Positions 12,801 to 25,062 of a stretch of 64,000 nucleotides of DNA are shown here, piece by piece. The position numbers were made by a program, and so were the translations under genes. The stretch's first letter is position 1, and each line of letters begins with the position of its first letter. The notes below the pieces were generated by a model. It was not told where the DNA came from. It searched no databases and saw nothing but the letters and a program-made list of their open reading frames with translations. Location: the NCBI RefSeq assembly GCF_026914265.1, contig NC_069122.1, positions 38,817,014 through 38,881,013 on the forward strand. Direction: 5' to 3'. The stretch is from Mya arenaria (lineage: Eukaryota; Mollusca; Bivalvia; Myida; Myidae).

Positions 12801-13325
12801 TCAACAATGGTCACTTAATTGTGTTGGTCGCCAATACCCGGAATAGTAATGTTCAAAAATGGTCACTTTGATGCGATGGTCGACACAACCAGGAATGGTA
12901 ATGTTCATCAATGGTCACTTAGTTGCTTTGGTCGACAATACCAGGAAATGTAATGTTTATCAATGGTCACTTAGTTGCTTTGGTCGACAATACCAGGAAA
13001 TGTAATGTTTATCAATGGCCACTTAGTTTTGTTGGCGACGATACCAGAAATGGAAATGTTAAACAATGGTCACTAAGTTGCGTAAGTCGACTATACCAGG
13101 AATGTAATGTTCAACAACGGTCACTTAGTTGCGTTGGTCGACAATACCAGGACTGGTAATGTTCAACAATGGTCACTTCATTGCGTTTGTCGGCAATACC
13201 AGGAATGGTAATGTTCAACCGTGGTCACTTAATTGTGTTGATCGACAATACCAGGATTTACAATCATCAACAATGGTCACATAATTGCGTTGATTGACAA
13301 TATGAGGATAGGTAATGTTCAACAT
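12801..13325. repeat. 52-bp minisatellite, about 10 copies (copy 1)
   Basis: Tandem units built around GGTCACTTAGTTGCGTTGGT and GACAATACCAGGA. Same family and position (downstream of the GPCR) as the much larger array at 43927-47930. Open frames inside are by-products of the repeat. Confidence 0.92.
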
Positions 13326-14381
13326 AGGTAGAAGGGACACTGTGATAATCTACACCATTATTGGTTATTCACACCAACATTGGTAATCTTGGGAACTTAG
13401 TCGCATTATGACCAAAACACCAATGTTGGTAGTCCACACCAATTGTGCAAATGTCCATGGCTTGTACTTGTTTAATTAGATGTTTTATATCCAAAACATC
13501 GATATGGTTTATCCACACGAATAAGCATAATGTACCTCTATATTGTTGCTTTACGTCGAATACACCAGTATAGGTAGTTCACCGCCAGACATGGTAATAC
13601 AGTCCATATTTGGTAATCCACAGATAATTTAACGGTGACCACTTACGTCAACAAAGAATGCTGTTTGGTTAAAATAAAATTGAAACAAGATTGAAATGAA
13701 ACTGTCGTAAATAATAATAATGTTAGTATTCAGATGATGCAGTACTCTAACAATATTCACGACAGTGTTGCTATAAGATTTTGGTATTCGCAAGAACTTG
13801 CAAAAACTGGAAACACAATATATTTCATTGCCAAGATCAGGTCATGCAGTCAAATGGAAGATGGTGGTTGCAACCAAAATGGTATTCGACTGGAGACGGA
13901 GGATGCTGCCGCCATACCAACTCGGTATTTTGTTGGCTACTTGGATGTCCAGTGGTTATTCAATCTCTGTACCACTATTTTTGTTACACTACGGGCAGCA
14001 TCAGTGAACTGAGTTTATGCGCTGCTTATATACAATCAACATTATCTAGAACTCCCCGTTTTATAATATACACAACTTCACCAAATCAATAAAACATGGC
14101 TGCCAATGTGAAATAACTCTTTAAAGCTAATGGGACTGAGCACATTATCCGTCCTGTGGAAGTTTAGGGTTTTAGCGGACCCGGTGGTAGATATCCCCCA
14201 TCAGGATATCTCGCAGTTGACGAGGTTTTCGGCGGATGGACGTGTGTGTAAACGATTCTGAAGCGTAGAAATTCTCCGTCTCCGGTTACACGAGGTTTCC
14301 ACGGGTGGATAAAGAAGGTGGCTATGACTGAGAGAATAAGCGTTGGAAGTAACTTGTGTATATCTCTGTTATAAAGGTATA
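13326..14381. other. Spacer conserved with 47931-49017; possible decayed coding piece at 13734-14240
   Basis: Contains scattered short repeats of ACACCAATGTTGGTA type, then a segment (13734-14092, matching 48345-48682) that is open in several frames on both strands. The minus strand in copy 2 has an 80-codon frame (48595-48837) that is interrupted in copy 1. I do not recognise a domain, and the frames are not equally kept in both copies, so I treat it as non-coding or decayed. Confidence 0.4.
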
Positions 14382-14472
14382 GGATAGATCACGAGTAGCA
14401 GTTTGATATGGAATTTATCAGCGAGTGTAGCGAGTTGATAATTCCATTTCAAACGGCTACTCGTGATCTATC
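14382..14472. repeat. Short near-palindromic hairpin element (copy 1)
   Basis: Arms about 14382-14425 and 14431-14472 are reverse complements over about 42 bases with few mismatches (GGATAGATCACGAGTAGC at one end, its complement at the other). The same element is at 49018-49109. Likely a foldback-type MITE; no coding capacity. Confidence 0.8.
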
Positions 14473-16189
14473 CGACTTAGACAACAGAAAGTGTATTGCT
14501 TGTTTCTCAGTCCGATACCATACATTTGTATGAGAAAAATGTCAGGAAAGCACAGGAAACAAACATTTCTGTAGTATTAAGAACGTCCTTGTAACATAAG
14601 TAGGTGCACGATTTGCACGAGATTTACCAGTGTGTGAGATTTATCAAACACTTTTGCAGGCCTATGATTGGCCGGCTGGAGGTAGTTGTTGTCCAATTGG
14701 TATTGTACAATATCATATTTAGTTCGGATATCGCAAATGTCTGGAATATAAACATTTTGATCGTTCAGATCGCGAGTGAAGCATGATTGCAACATTTTCT
14801 AGATGTTATTATATGAATAAATGTTACGCATTCGCTGGTCAATTTGCGATCAAAGAATTGCCCTTACTGAGATCAATATCGGTCTTTGTTCTCGTGTAAG
14901 GGTTTTATCATGTTTAAGCCGCTACACGAATACTACGTTTAAGTTTCATTAAGTCAGATGAACTAGTTGAGGTCTATAATTCGAATCCAAACAGTACATT
15001 CGGTATGTTTTGTAATAAATCTTCAAGCGATAGTGAATTGAGGTCGTTAACTGAGTCTCGAAATGACAGCAGTATTATAAGCGATGGTCGGCCTTTACAA
15101 ATTTTAGCATTTGAGGCACAGGTATATTAACAAGAAGTTTGCTCCTCTCGTTTTGTGTCGTTTAGGCGCTTACCTTGTGCCACTAAACAGGGTTGACATC
15201 CTTTATGCTTGACTACTGGGCTTGTCCCTGTAGATTTCATTGTACTACTGTGTCATTGATATTCACAACGGTTTGGTGGGTTCCGCTTGGAGGCCATAAT
15301 GATAAGTCAATCACGTACTTACATTGTATGAAGTTTTTGTAAAACATGTAAAGACCTTTTTTATATTAATGGTGTGTTCAAAGATAAACATGTAGAGAAA
15401 TGCGTTACACAGTATTTCAAAATTAAGGAAACATTTCGTTTCTGATATGTCATACATATTTAACTATAATAAAGCCGTTTCAATGATGAAATTCCCGTGA
15501 ATACACCTTCCTTTCATTTCCTTGGGATAGAACCAATATTTCAGTCGATGAAGACGGTCATGCTCGGACCAATGTCCATTTTTTATTATTTCTTTTTCAG
15601 GACTGAAAATATGACTATTGTTTTGTCAATTATCCTATAACAATCATGTATTTGTTTGTCTGTCTGCTCCATATGCGGCGTAGACTGCGCTATATTTCAT
15701 TTAAACTGATAAAAAAAATAGTGAAGTTATATTTGTTTAAAGTCTTCGTTCGAAGCAAAATGTTGCATTCCGACGTAGCATTTATGACGCAATTTAAGTA
15801 GTGGTATACACACACTGAATACCATCGTTTGTGTTGGCCTTTCTGTTACAAATAACCTGCGGCGGGTATATTGCTCGGACGCTGCACAAACAGAACAAAT
15901 CATTTAGAGACAATCATATTTTAATAACAGCAAATTCTTTAACATGCATGAAACAATAACGAAACAACAAGACAATATTTAAAAATCCATTCCTCTGTCC
16001 TTTCTCGATTAAAAGTCATCCACACGCTCGGTGTGTTCATTAGCACTATAACCCATCTCCTGTGATGTTTTGAACTATGTGGGGGCTTTTCGTAGAACGG
16101 CTTTCAGAATGGTATATATGAAACATCCTTCTGATCATTACACTAGTTGGATCGTTGTTTACTTCTCTGTTTCGTGGTCCTTCATGGTG
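14473..16189. other. Spacer between hairpin and 50-bp array
   Basis: From about 14785 it recurs at 25963-27330, and parts recur at 49189-49930, 51530-51655 and 53170-53400. A minus-strand open frame at 14577-14795 is matched by 49189-49434, which has an in-frame 27-nt insertion; no domain is recognised. No gene is supported. Confidence 0.5.
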
Positions 16190-17047
16190 CGAGAATAAGC
16201 TCATTTATTACACCTGTGTTGCACGTGTCTTTTGAAGTGGGAGCTTAGAAGTTTGCAACTGTTTCATGGTGGCGCAGGAATTAGCTCATCCTGTATACAT
16301 CTGTTTCGTTGGCCTTTGTGGTGCGGAAGTTGGTCTTAATGAATTCTGTACACCTCTGTTTTGTGGGCCTTTGTAGTGCAGGAACGTAGTTCATTCTTCA
16401 CACCTCTGTTTTGAGGGCCTTTCTGGTGCAGGAACGTAGTTCATTCTTTAAACCTCTGTTTTGAGGGCCTTTCTGGTGCAGGAACGAAGTTCATCCATTA
16501 AACCTCTGTTTTGAGGGCCTTTCTGGTGCAGGAACGAAGTTCATCCATTACACCTCTGTTTTGAGGACCTTTCTGGTGCAGGAACGAAGTTATCCATTAA
16601 ACCTCTGTTTTGTGGGCCTTTATGGTGCAGGAATTTAGTTCATCTTTTACACCTCTGTTTTGAGGGTCTCTGTGGTGCACGAACGTAGTTCATTCTTTAC
16701 ACCTCTGTTTTGGAGGGCCTTTCTGGTGCAGGAACGAAGTTCATTCTTCACACCTCTGTTTTGAGGGCCTTTGTGGTGCAGGAACGTAGTTCATCTTTTA
16801 CACCTCTGTTTTGTGTACCTTTGTGGTGCAGGAACGTAGTTTATCCTGTAAACCAGTCTTACATGGGCCTTTGCGGCGCACGAACGTAGTTCATTCCTTA
16901 AACCTGTGTTGCATGGGCCTTTGTGGCGCACGAAAGTAGTTCATTCTTTAAACCTGTGTTGCATGGGCCTTTGTGGCGCAGTAACGTAGTTCATTCTTTT
17001 AACCTGTGTTGCATGGGCCTTTGTGGCGCAGGAACGTAGTTCTTTCT
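16190..17047. repeat. 50-bp minisatellite (array at the 3' end of BTB-A), about 17 copies
   Basis: Units of 50 bp with the core CACCTCTGTTTTGAGGGCCT followed by a TGGTGCAGGAACG-type half; the leftmost units are more diverged. The array abuts the stop codon of BTB-A and its unit resembles the last coding exon read on the minus strand (AAAGGCCC..GAAACAGAGGTG). Matching arrays: 27330-28478 and 53490-54036. Confidence 0.9.
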
Positions 17048-19138
17048 TTACACCTCTGTTTCTCGGACCTTTGTGGCGCGAGAACTAAGCTCATTCTTAA
17101 CACCACTGTTTTGCGGGGCTTTTGTGCCGCGAGATCCCTTTCGGTCGTTGAATCTTTCATCCAAGAACTTGTAAATCTGAAACGATAATAAATAAAAATG
17201 TGGAACAAGAAAACTTATAAAAACAATTCTTTTTAAATCAGTAAATGTTAACAAAATTATCATACATATTAAACACATACTCAGCAATGATTTTAAGTAC
17301 TCGTTGGATACATATATCTCGATAGATATAAAACTTTCATTGCAATTAAATTCTGAAACGTAACTTGATTATGGACAAATAAAAAAGCTATAATATGGGC
17401 AACTTTCTCCAATGCAAAACCCATCGCTTAAAGAAAAAAAGCAACACCAAGATCAATTACCAGTTCCATGCTGAAGGCGTAATTCCGATGTTCCTTACAC
17501 TTCCTGGAGCCGGCTAGGATCGTCTCCTCTTGCCCCGAGCAGAGCCTTGCTCTGAGGTAACGCCAGCAAGCGGCCTCAAGGTCGTGAAGCTCGAACTGAC
17601 ACGCGCCACAAAGCAGACCTGGAAGAAAAATGTATACTTCAGCAACCACGTTACACAGATAATCGAATCTTGCGCGATAAACCTAACATCCGCGCTGACT
17701 GTATACATGTAATCTACTTGTGTGGTAATCGGTGAAATGTAGATTGCATTTCGAATTTAAGTGTTTAGGGTTTGTTCGTAATACATGTCTTCCAAATCTA
17801 GATTTCGAGGCATTGCACTTTGGACAAAGGTATTTTCTCATACAAGAACGAATCGAACAAGAATGACTTACTTCTGGGACTGAAAACGTATTGTCTTTAA
17901 TACTTCTAGTAAATATCGTTCAGTATGTAATTGAGAAGAACTTGAAATAAGAGACTATGCATGTTCAATATGAGCTGCTGTTTTACCTGTAACAGTTTGA
18001 TCAGTGATGGTAGCGGTCCCACAGTGAATGAACTGTATCAACATTCGGAACACCTCGGCGTCGTACTTGTGAACAGGTATCGCCAGACGTACTCCGAATA
18101 ACGACAGCCCTTCTAATGTCTTGATATGGTTGTAGATTAGCTGGTACATCACCCTGAAAAGTACCATAAGTCAAAAGTGTCAAAAGAGTGAAGAACGATA
18201 GGTTCCAAATAAATTATTCTATAAAATCTTTGTAGAACAATATATGTGTTATCAAATAGTCAAGCTTTGCCAAATGCTCCGAAAACATATGGTCAATACA
18301 AGAAATATGAGATAAAAAAGAAAATCTAATATATTTGGAATTTATAAATAAATCACTATGTTGTTATCGATATTAAGTGCAAAATAATCCTACAAATATA
18401 ATTCAACTGTTTGTATGTCTGCTCACGTAAATATCTTAAATGTTCTTACTTGCTTCTTGTAGCCAAAATTGAGCGTACACAATGAACAGGAGTGTTGTCT
18501 GTTCCAACGAGGAATGTGACGTCACACATCTCGGGCATTTCGAGAATTAGCTTCAAACTCTCGCACAAGGTTTTAGTGCTGCTCACGTGTGCTCTTGCTT
18601 GATGTTCGCCATCATGGTATGTTGTTCTATGTTTGGACAGGCACGACATATTTTTTGACATCATAGAATCATCTGAATCGACGTCTGATACGTCAATATC
18701 CGTAGAATCGTATCCCGATGAGGAATCTGAAATTATTCGATTACAAAAAAAGGTTAACTTCTTAAAGGACATAATATATGACAAATTGAATGGATAAACA
18801 TTCTAAATCAATACAAAGAACAATAACGTTATGTGATCAAAATAATAATATTCTTATATTTAAATCAGATTTATATACTCGACATTGTCTTGCGATTAAT
18901 ACCTTTAAAAAGTTTTCATTAAACTTTTCAAGCGTTGATATATTTTGTATATTCGGTAAAACGAATGTTTAAACTACATATTTGAAATAATATATTAACT
19001 TAATTTCATTGATTAAAGTTTTAATGTATCAAAAATACAAGACAGATCATTACCATTTAGAGCGTGGTTGAAGTATTCCTCACAGTCTGAATTATCTTCC
19101 AGCATCAAAGGTTGAAGGTCCTGCGCTTTAGAGTTCAT
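17048..19138 (-). CDS. BTB-A: BTB/POZ-domain protein, 5 exons, 271 aa
   Basis: Exons in transcription order: 19138-19054, 18726-18450, 18153-17987, 17618-17461, 17176-17048. All donors/acceptors are GT/AG and the phases (1,2,1,0) join without a stop. A short acidic, Ser/Asp-rich N-terminus (exons 1-2) precedes the BTB fold: CDVTFLVG...PVHCVRSILATRS (exon 2), VHKYDAEVFRMLIQFIHCG (exon 3), LLCGACQFELHDLEAACWRYL (exon 4). BTB domains mediate dimerisation and often Cullin-3 adaptor roles; no Kelch or zinc finger is present. The closest style I can suggest is the 'serine-enriched protein' BTB group, weakly. The last exon encodes a duplicated 50-bp-related segment ending VRETEV, so it is 17 residues longer than BTB-B. 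It is divergently paired with BTB-B. Confidence 0.87.
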
Positions 19139-21746
19139 GATTTTCGTCACAAGTTTTCGTATTATTTGGATTATAAATGTTGTTACTGGATCATTAATAT
19201 GACTTGAAGATTTGTGCTAATTCATCTATATATGTACACACAAAAATGCACACATTGTTTTGTTGTTTAATGCCAACACTTTTCATTGGTTGAGTCCGAT
19301 ATTTCTTGAAAGTGCATTGGTTGGTTGGTGCTAAATGTGTGAAAGTTCAGTTTAGCATGGTGTCGGTAATTGTTTTTAATTGTCCATGTATTCAACAGTA
19401 GGCGCACATTTTACTCAATCAACCAATGCGTGAGAAAAAGACATGTAATTTTCACACTTTGCACCGTCAGAAAGATGGTCACACAAATTGCAATTGCATC
19501 AACATTAAGAGTAGACATCTACATTGTCATCATTGACAATACAATTTTAGGAGAATGTCATAAATTAGAAAAATGCGTCAGAATTAAATAATTGCCTAGT
19601 CTTTATCATTTTTCGATCAACAAAATTACGGTTTTCTGCGAAAGGCGTATTCTCCCATCTCACGCTCTTGACTTACAATTGTCAGTACTTATTTGAAAAT
19701 CTACATAAACAAGCTCATTAGCCTAATGTTTAAACATAAACCGCGTTTAATGGCACAGGGTAAACGTCAAAGACAAAAAAACTCCAAAAAAAATCACAAA
19801 CAAGAAACATGGAACAACGGCACAAAACTTCACAAAACGCACATTGCACATATACTAATAGTATATAAAAAAACATAAGTGTGTGTTCATCAAGGATTGT
19901 TAAGTACCGCCTTGGAACAGTCAATAAAATGTAAATTTACTGGGGGGGGGGGGGGTTAAACCAGTTTACGTACAAAAACCTCACTCTTATCTCAACCATC
20001 CTGAATAAAGAATAAATATAAAAGATAAATCTTATCAAAGTATGCATTAACTTGAGGAAACTTAATAATAAAAAACAAATAGGTAAACCCAAAGTACTTT
20101 AATGATTAGAGATCCCAACTGTATCTGCAGACGGAGGAATACCAAAATCTCAACGTTTCCTAAAGTTCACGTTGAACGCGTATTTTTCAATTATATACAT
20201 GGAGATATACTTATCTTTGTGTAGCTTTATGCGTATTTTTCAATTATATACGTGGAGATATACTAATCTTTGTGTAGCTTTATGCGTATTTTTCAATTAT
20301 ATACGTGGAGATATACTTATATTTGTGTAGCTTTATGCGTATTTTTCAATTATATACATGGAGATATACTTATCTTTGTGTAGCTTTATGCGTATTTTTC
20401 AATTATATACGTGGAGATATACTTATCTTTGTGTAGCTTTATGCGTATTTTTCAATTATATACGTGGAGATATACTTATCTTTGTGTAGCTTTATGCGTA
20501 TTTTTCAATTATATACGTGGAGATATACTTATCTTTGTTTAGCTTTATGCGTATTTTTCAATTATATACGTGGAGATATACTTATGTTTTTGTAGCTTTA
20601 TCTCTATTGCTTACTCTATAATCGTAATAAATAATTATTTATCCAGAGATACACGATTGCTATACAGTTATAACAAGCTGCCGCGCTGATTTTTGGCGGA
20701 ATCGCCAGAGATATATATATTTATTAAAGTCTCATCCACATAATTGTATTCAAATCAGTTAAAACACAATACGTACAAAACAGGATATGCGGTATATATA
20801 TATGCGGTCATTCTATTATAAAATTACAAGAGACTATAAAACTTTTACATAACATTCACAGTGTGCAAACTGCTCCTGATATATACATGCTATACAGTTA
20901 TTATAAGTTGCAGCGCTGATTTATGGCGGAATCGCCAGAGATTTACGAATGTTATAAATTTATAACAAGTTGCATAATAAAGTCCATGCACATATGATTT
21001 AAAAGACAATCAGCTTCAAGAAACCAATAAATTCACAACCGTTTGTATTAATAAGCATTATAACAATATTTCCACCTTTCTACGAAGAACATAACGATAA
21101 AATATACGCATGTACAACTCGTCGCGTAAATTATATATTGAAACAGGAATATCTGGCTGTAATATAATTAAAAGGGCTAATCGTAATAAGTGTTGTTATG
21201 GCTGTGTCTTTATTTTTGTTTGAATGCTGTTGTTGTTTTTTTGTTCTTTTTTAAAGGAGCTGATTTGTCACGTCAAACAGTAAAAGCGCGAAACATTATT
21301 TTTCATGGATCATAAATGACAAGTCGATCATTCAAACTTGACGTAATTTTTTCTAATTACGACATTCCCCTAAAATTGTACTCTCAAAGATGACATATGT
21401 AGATGTCTACTCTCAATGCTAATGTAACTACTATTTGTTTGACCATCCTCCTACTGTACAAGGTGTGAAAAATACATGCTCTTTTCTCACGCATTGTTTG
21501 ATTAAGTAAAATGGGTGTTTATCATTTCATTGATGGCAATTCAAAACAATTATCGACACAATGCCAAACCAAAATTTCGCACATTCAGCACCGACCAACC
21601 AATGGAATTGCTTAGGGTATCAGACCCGTCCATTTACCAGCATTTTGGTGTATATATTACAGATTTTTTTTACATAAAACTACAAAACTTCTATTGAGCA
21701 CAAAATACACCTTTAAATTAAAAACGAAAGACCTATAGCTGAAAAC
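19139..21746. promoter_or_regulatory. Divergent intergenic/promoter region between BTB-A and BTB-B
   Basis: Both genes read outwards. A TATATA-like box lies about 90 bp upstream of each ATG (about 19227-19233 on the minus side, 21651-21656 on the plus side). CCAAT boxes occur on both sides (minus side at 19284, 19316; plus side at 21599). Blocks such as TAGATGTCTACTCT, CTCACGCATTG and the ACCAACCAATG motif occur on both sides in inverted orientation, so the two promoters are inverted duplicates. The centre holds a 14-G run (19942-19955) and the 53-bp array. Core promoter function is inferred from position and conservation. Confidence 0.6.
20178..20602. repeat. 53-bp tandem repeat, 8 copies
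   Basis: Units start at 20178, 20231, 20284, 20337, 20390, 20443, 20496 and 20549, each with GCGTATTTTTCAATTATATA and GGAGATATACTTATCTTTG. The equivalent regions between BTB-D/E (near 31570) and BTB-F/G (near 57190) carry only a single unit, so the expansion is specific to this copy. Confidence 0.96.
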
Positions 21747-24441
21747 ATGGAATATATTGTAGAAGACCTTCAACCTTTGATGGAGGAAGATAATTCAGAT
21801 TGTGAGGAATATTTCAACCACGCTCTAGATGGTAGTTATCTTTCTTGTATTTTCTATACAGTATTTACTGAATGATTCACTAAAGCTTAAGCATGCGGCT
21901 TGCCGAATATGCAAATTTAAGTAAGTTATGAAAAGTTTTATGTGATTTTGTTATAAGTTAATTATCTAGTTTAAGAAGACAATGTTGAGCATAGAAATTC
22001 CATAACAATATATATCAGAATATATGTATTGTGATCACAAAAAATTATTGTTAAATTTATTGATTGAGAAATGGGATCCATTCAATGTTTAGTACAATAT
22101 TGCCTAAAGGAAGTTAACCCATATGTTATTAAATAATTTCAGATTCCTCTTCGGGATACGATTCCACGGACGTTGACGTATCAGACGTCGATGCAGATAA
22201 ATGTATGATGTCACAAAAAGCATCGTGCCCGTCTAAACATAGACCCTCGTGCTCAGATGTAGGGCAACAGGTGCGAGCACGCGTCAGTAGCACGAAAACC
22301 TTGTGCGAGAGTTTGAAGCTAATTCTCGACATGCCCGAGATGTGTGACGTCAAATTCTTGGTTGGGGCAGACAACACGCCTGTGCATGGTGTACGCTCAA
22401 TCTTGGCTACAAGAAGCACGTATGTACAAATTAAATATCATACATGACAAACATTAATATTGTAACGATACAGTTGTAGATCATATTTATAATAACACTA
22501 TACATCTGAATATATTCCAGTATGGTGGACTTTAAGTTACTTAAACCTTCACACAAATTGTGTAATATGATGAAGGAGCCATATTTATAAGATCTTTTTT
22601 CTTTGAACTTATTTGCTAAATAAACTGTGTTCCTTCCTTTTTTCAAAAATAACTTTTCGTCCAAACCTTGGTATATATTTAGACAATGAGCCGATTTTCA
22701 GAACTTTGTTAAAGTTAACAGCGTTGTTAACGTGATCGTTGTTAACAGGTTAATCATTACTGCTCAAAATTTAATGGACACATAATACAATTGTGATCTG
22801 CAGTGTTTCTACCAGATTTGAGACTACTGTTTCACATGTATTTGCGTGATATGAGCAGCATTAAATATCTCGCGTTTAAAAGTTAACAACGTTGTAGTTA
22901 GTGTCGTTGTTAACTTAAACAAAAATCTGATAAACCAGCCCAATATTGACTTTTTGCACTTTTCAGAGTAATGTACCAGCTAATCTACAACCACATTAAG
23001 AAATTAGAAGGAGGGCCATCCTTCGGAGTACGTCTGACGATACCTGTCCACAAGTATGACGCCGAGGTGTTCCGAATGTTGATGCAGTTTATTCACTGCG
23101 GAACCGCTACTATCACTGACCAAACTGTTACAGGTAAAGCAGCATTTTCTATAAAAAAGTGATATTTTATTTCGAAGGTCAACACCATCTCACGCTGAAC
23201 GATATTTACAAAAAAAACGTTTTATTTAAACGTGTTCTTGATAGCTAAATCTCCCTTTAAAGTTGTACTCTCACAGATTGAACGTATTCACATTATGTTT
23301 TGTCTTGGAACGAGCGATTGTTTGCGAAAATTTGCGAACCAATGAGGAAAGATTGATGAAAAGGATCAGATCGCAGATTTTTATATTTAAGGTCAAAATA
23401 TGATGTTTTAAGCATTTTTCTTAGCCATGTTAGAAACGGTTTAAGCCATAAAACATTAATTTTCGAACGGAAATATGAAAATCTGCGATCTGATCTTTTT
23501 CAGCAATCTTTTCTCATTGGTTCGCAGATATTAACGCAAAAAAATGCACTTTCCAAGATCAAAATAAAAAAGCTTGTAACATTTCACCCAATACTAACAG
23601 AAGTACATGATACTAGCAATCAGTTTTGCTGCGGAGTTCGGGTTTATCGTGCAAGTTTGGATTATCTGTGTAACTTAGTTGGTACAGTTCGTATCTTTTC
23701 TTCCAGGTTTGCTTTGTGGCGCGTGTCAATTCGAGCTCGGGGACTTGGAGGTGGCCTGCTGCCGCTACCTCAGAGCAAGGCTCAGTTCGGGCCACGAGGA
23801 ATCTATCCTCGATGGCTCCCGAAAGTACAAACAACATCGGAAATACGCCTTCATCATGGAACAGGTAATTAAAATTGCCAGTGAGTGTACCTTTTGTTTA
23901 CTTGTTTCTGTTTTATATACAGTCCAAATCCGCCATGTCGAAGTCGTTGGGACCTCGGGAAATACTTCGAGATAACGAAAATTCGATTTAACCGAAAAAA
24001 GTGTATAACTAAGGTGTTTAACTAAATTAGACACATTCGAAAAAAGTTCGACATTTCCAGAACATCGAGATAACAGAGTTCCACAAAGCGAGTTCGGACT
24101 GGACTTTGTATTGGGTCATTGCAAAATGTTTTTTATGTTTGGATTCAAATCTCAATACGAAAATCTACCTAGCTTTTCTGAAAACAATCGATTTATAGAC
24201 CCCTGGGAAAAACGAATGCTAAAATAAAATGCGTGACATCCTTTGTAGATTATAAACACCAGAAATAGATATATTAACCTGGTTACTCATAATACCGGAT
24301 TATATCAAATGATATCGGATAGTGCCAAATGATACCGGATAATACCGAGTAATTCCATTTCAGATCTACAAATTATTGAATCAGAGATTCCACCTTCGAA
24401 AGAGTTCCCGTACTACAAAGGCCCGAGAAACAGATGTATAA
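21747..24441 (+). CDS. BTB-B: BTB/POZ-domain protein, 5 exons, 254 aa
   Basis: Exons 21747-21831, 22143-22419, 22967-23133, 23707-23864, 24364-24441; lengths 85, 277, 167, 158 and 78 nt sum to exactly 255 codons with stop TAA. The start is the ATG giving MEYIVEDLQPLMEED, parallel to all other + copies. Residues 29-50 are Ser/Asp-rich. The BTB core spans about 94-200 (CDVKFLVGADNTPVHGVRS at 96-114, then VFRMLMQFIHCG, then CQFELGDLEVACCRYL). After that come a basic segment and a short last exon ending ARETDV. Known family role: homo/heterodimerisation and adaptor functions, nuclear or cytosolic; the specific role is unknown. Introns 2, 3 and 4 each hold a small inverted-repeat element. Note CDVK where other copies have CDVT. 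Confidence 0.88.
22709..22920. mobile_element. GTTAAC-rich inverted-repeat element in BTB-B intron 2
   Basis: Roughly 45-bp ends rich in GTTAAC and CGTTGTTAAC face each other in inverted orientation around about 120 bp. The same element sits in the same intron of BTB-C (25631-25852) and BTB-G (59358-59567), so it predates the + strand gene duplications. Candidate MITE; no coding capacity. Confidence 0.5.
23303..23559. mobile_element. MITE with about 85-bp inverted arms in BTB-B intron 3
   Basis: Left arm starts TCTTGGAACGAGCG and contains TTTGCGAACCAATGAG and GATCAGATCGCAGATTTT; the right arm is the same sequence inverted (AAAATCTGCGATCTGATC... TTCCAAGA). The same element is at 59923-60182 in BTB-G intron 3. 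Confidence 0.72.
23920..24101. mobile_element. Pogo/Tigger-like MITE in BTB-B intron 4
   Basis: Same family as 11823-11995: begins CAGTCCAAATCCGCCATGTC after TATA and ends AGTTCGGACTG. Shared with BTB-G intron 4 (60543-60722). Confidence 0.65.
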
Positions 24442-24947
24442 GAAATGAACTCAAGAAATAAGCAGATGTCATTTATCGACATGAGCTGTGCATAGTTTCA
24501 CGTCATCATAAACATAATATATAAAATATAAACACATATATAAGCACGTAATTAAAAAGTATAACATTGCGTGTCAAGAGTGTGAAATATAATTGAATGA
24601 AAATGGGTCAAATAATTCGAATGAATTGACATAACTAGCATAGGCAGACAGTTGGTGTAAATAAAAAACATTCCAACGGAAATGGACCGACATTCAAACC
24701 ATGATGGAAGATATGATAATATATATAGTGCTAAAGACCTAGTGGGATGATGGGAAGACATTCAATAGAGTAACAGAGGAAGAATGAATGATACTCATAT
24801 AAGCTGTGATTTTGTTATTGTTACACGATTGTTGAAGAATTTGCTGTAATAAAATTATGATTGACTCTACAGCTTTAGCTGTGTTTGTTTAACGCCTGGC
24901 GATATACTTATTTATACTTAGGCCAACTCCTGATAGGAGATCCACCC
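24442..24947. other. BTB-B 3' flank
   Basis: Collinear with 61064-61580 downstream of BTB-G; no gene. Probably includes the 3' UTR: AATAAA-like signals occur near 24850. Confidence 0.5.
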
Positions 24948-24984
24948 GTGATGTAAGATCTGTGGTAAGATGGAACTAAATGAT
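24948..24984. repeat. Half-unit remnant of the 74-bp minisatellite
   Basis: Contains ATCCACCCGTGATGT and GGTAAGATGGAACTAAATG, diagnostic for the 74-bp family, then passes directly into BTB-C intron-1 sequence. This marks a fusion point where the array, promoter and exon 1 of BTB-C were lost. Confidence 0.8.
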
Positions 24985-25062
24985 TGAGAATTTGGATCCA
25001 TTCAATGTTTAGTACAATATTGCCTTAAGAAAGTTAACCCATATGTTATTAAATAATTTTAG

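Noticed and set aside
12801..13325. CRISPR-like repeat arrays (also 43927-47930, 61620-64000)
   Set aside because: Units are contiguous tandem repeats without unique spacers, in a genome with spliced genes.
13734..14092. Overlapping plus-strand frames conserved with 48345-48682
   Set aside because: Several frames are open at once and are not equally kept in both copies; no domain recognised, so recorded only as a possible decayed coding piece.
14965..15000. tRNA-like or SINE B-box (ATTCGAATCC)
   Set aside because: No A-box at the right distance, no cloverleaf; recurs only because the spacer is duplicated.
18500..18530. cAMP-response-like TGACGTCA sites within BTB exon 2
   Set aside because: They encode Cys-Asp-Val-Thr of the BTB core, so conservation is explained by the protein.
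19730..19924. 64-codon minus and 61-codon plus frames in the A/B intergenic region
   Set aside because: Not kept in the matching D/E and F/G regions; A-rich low-complexity sequence.
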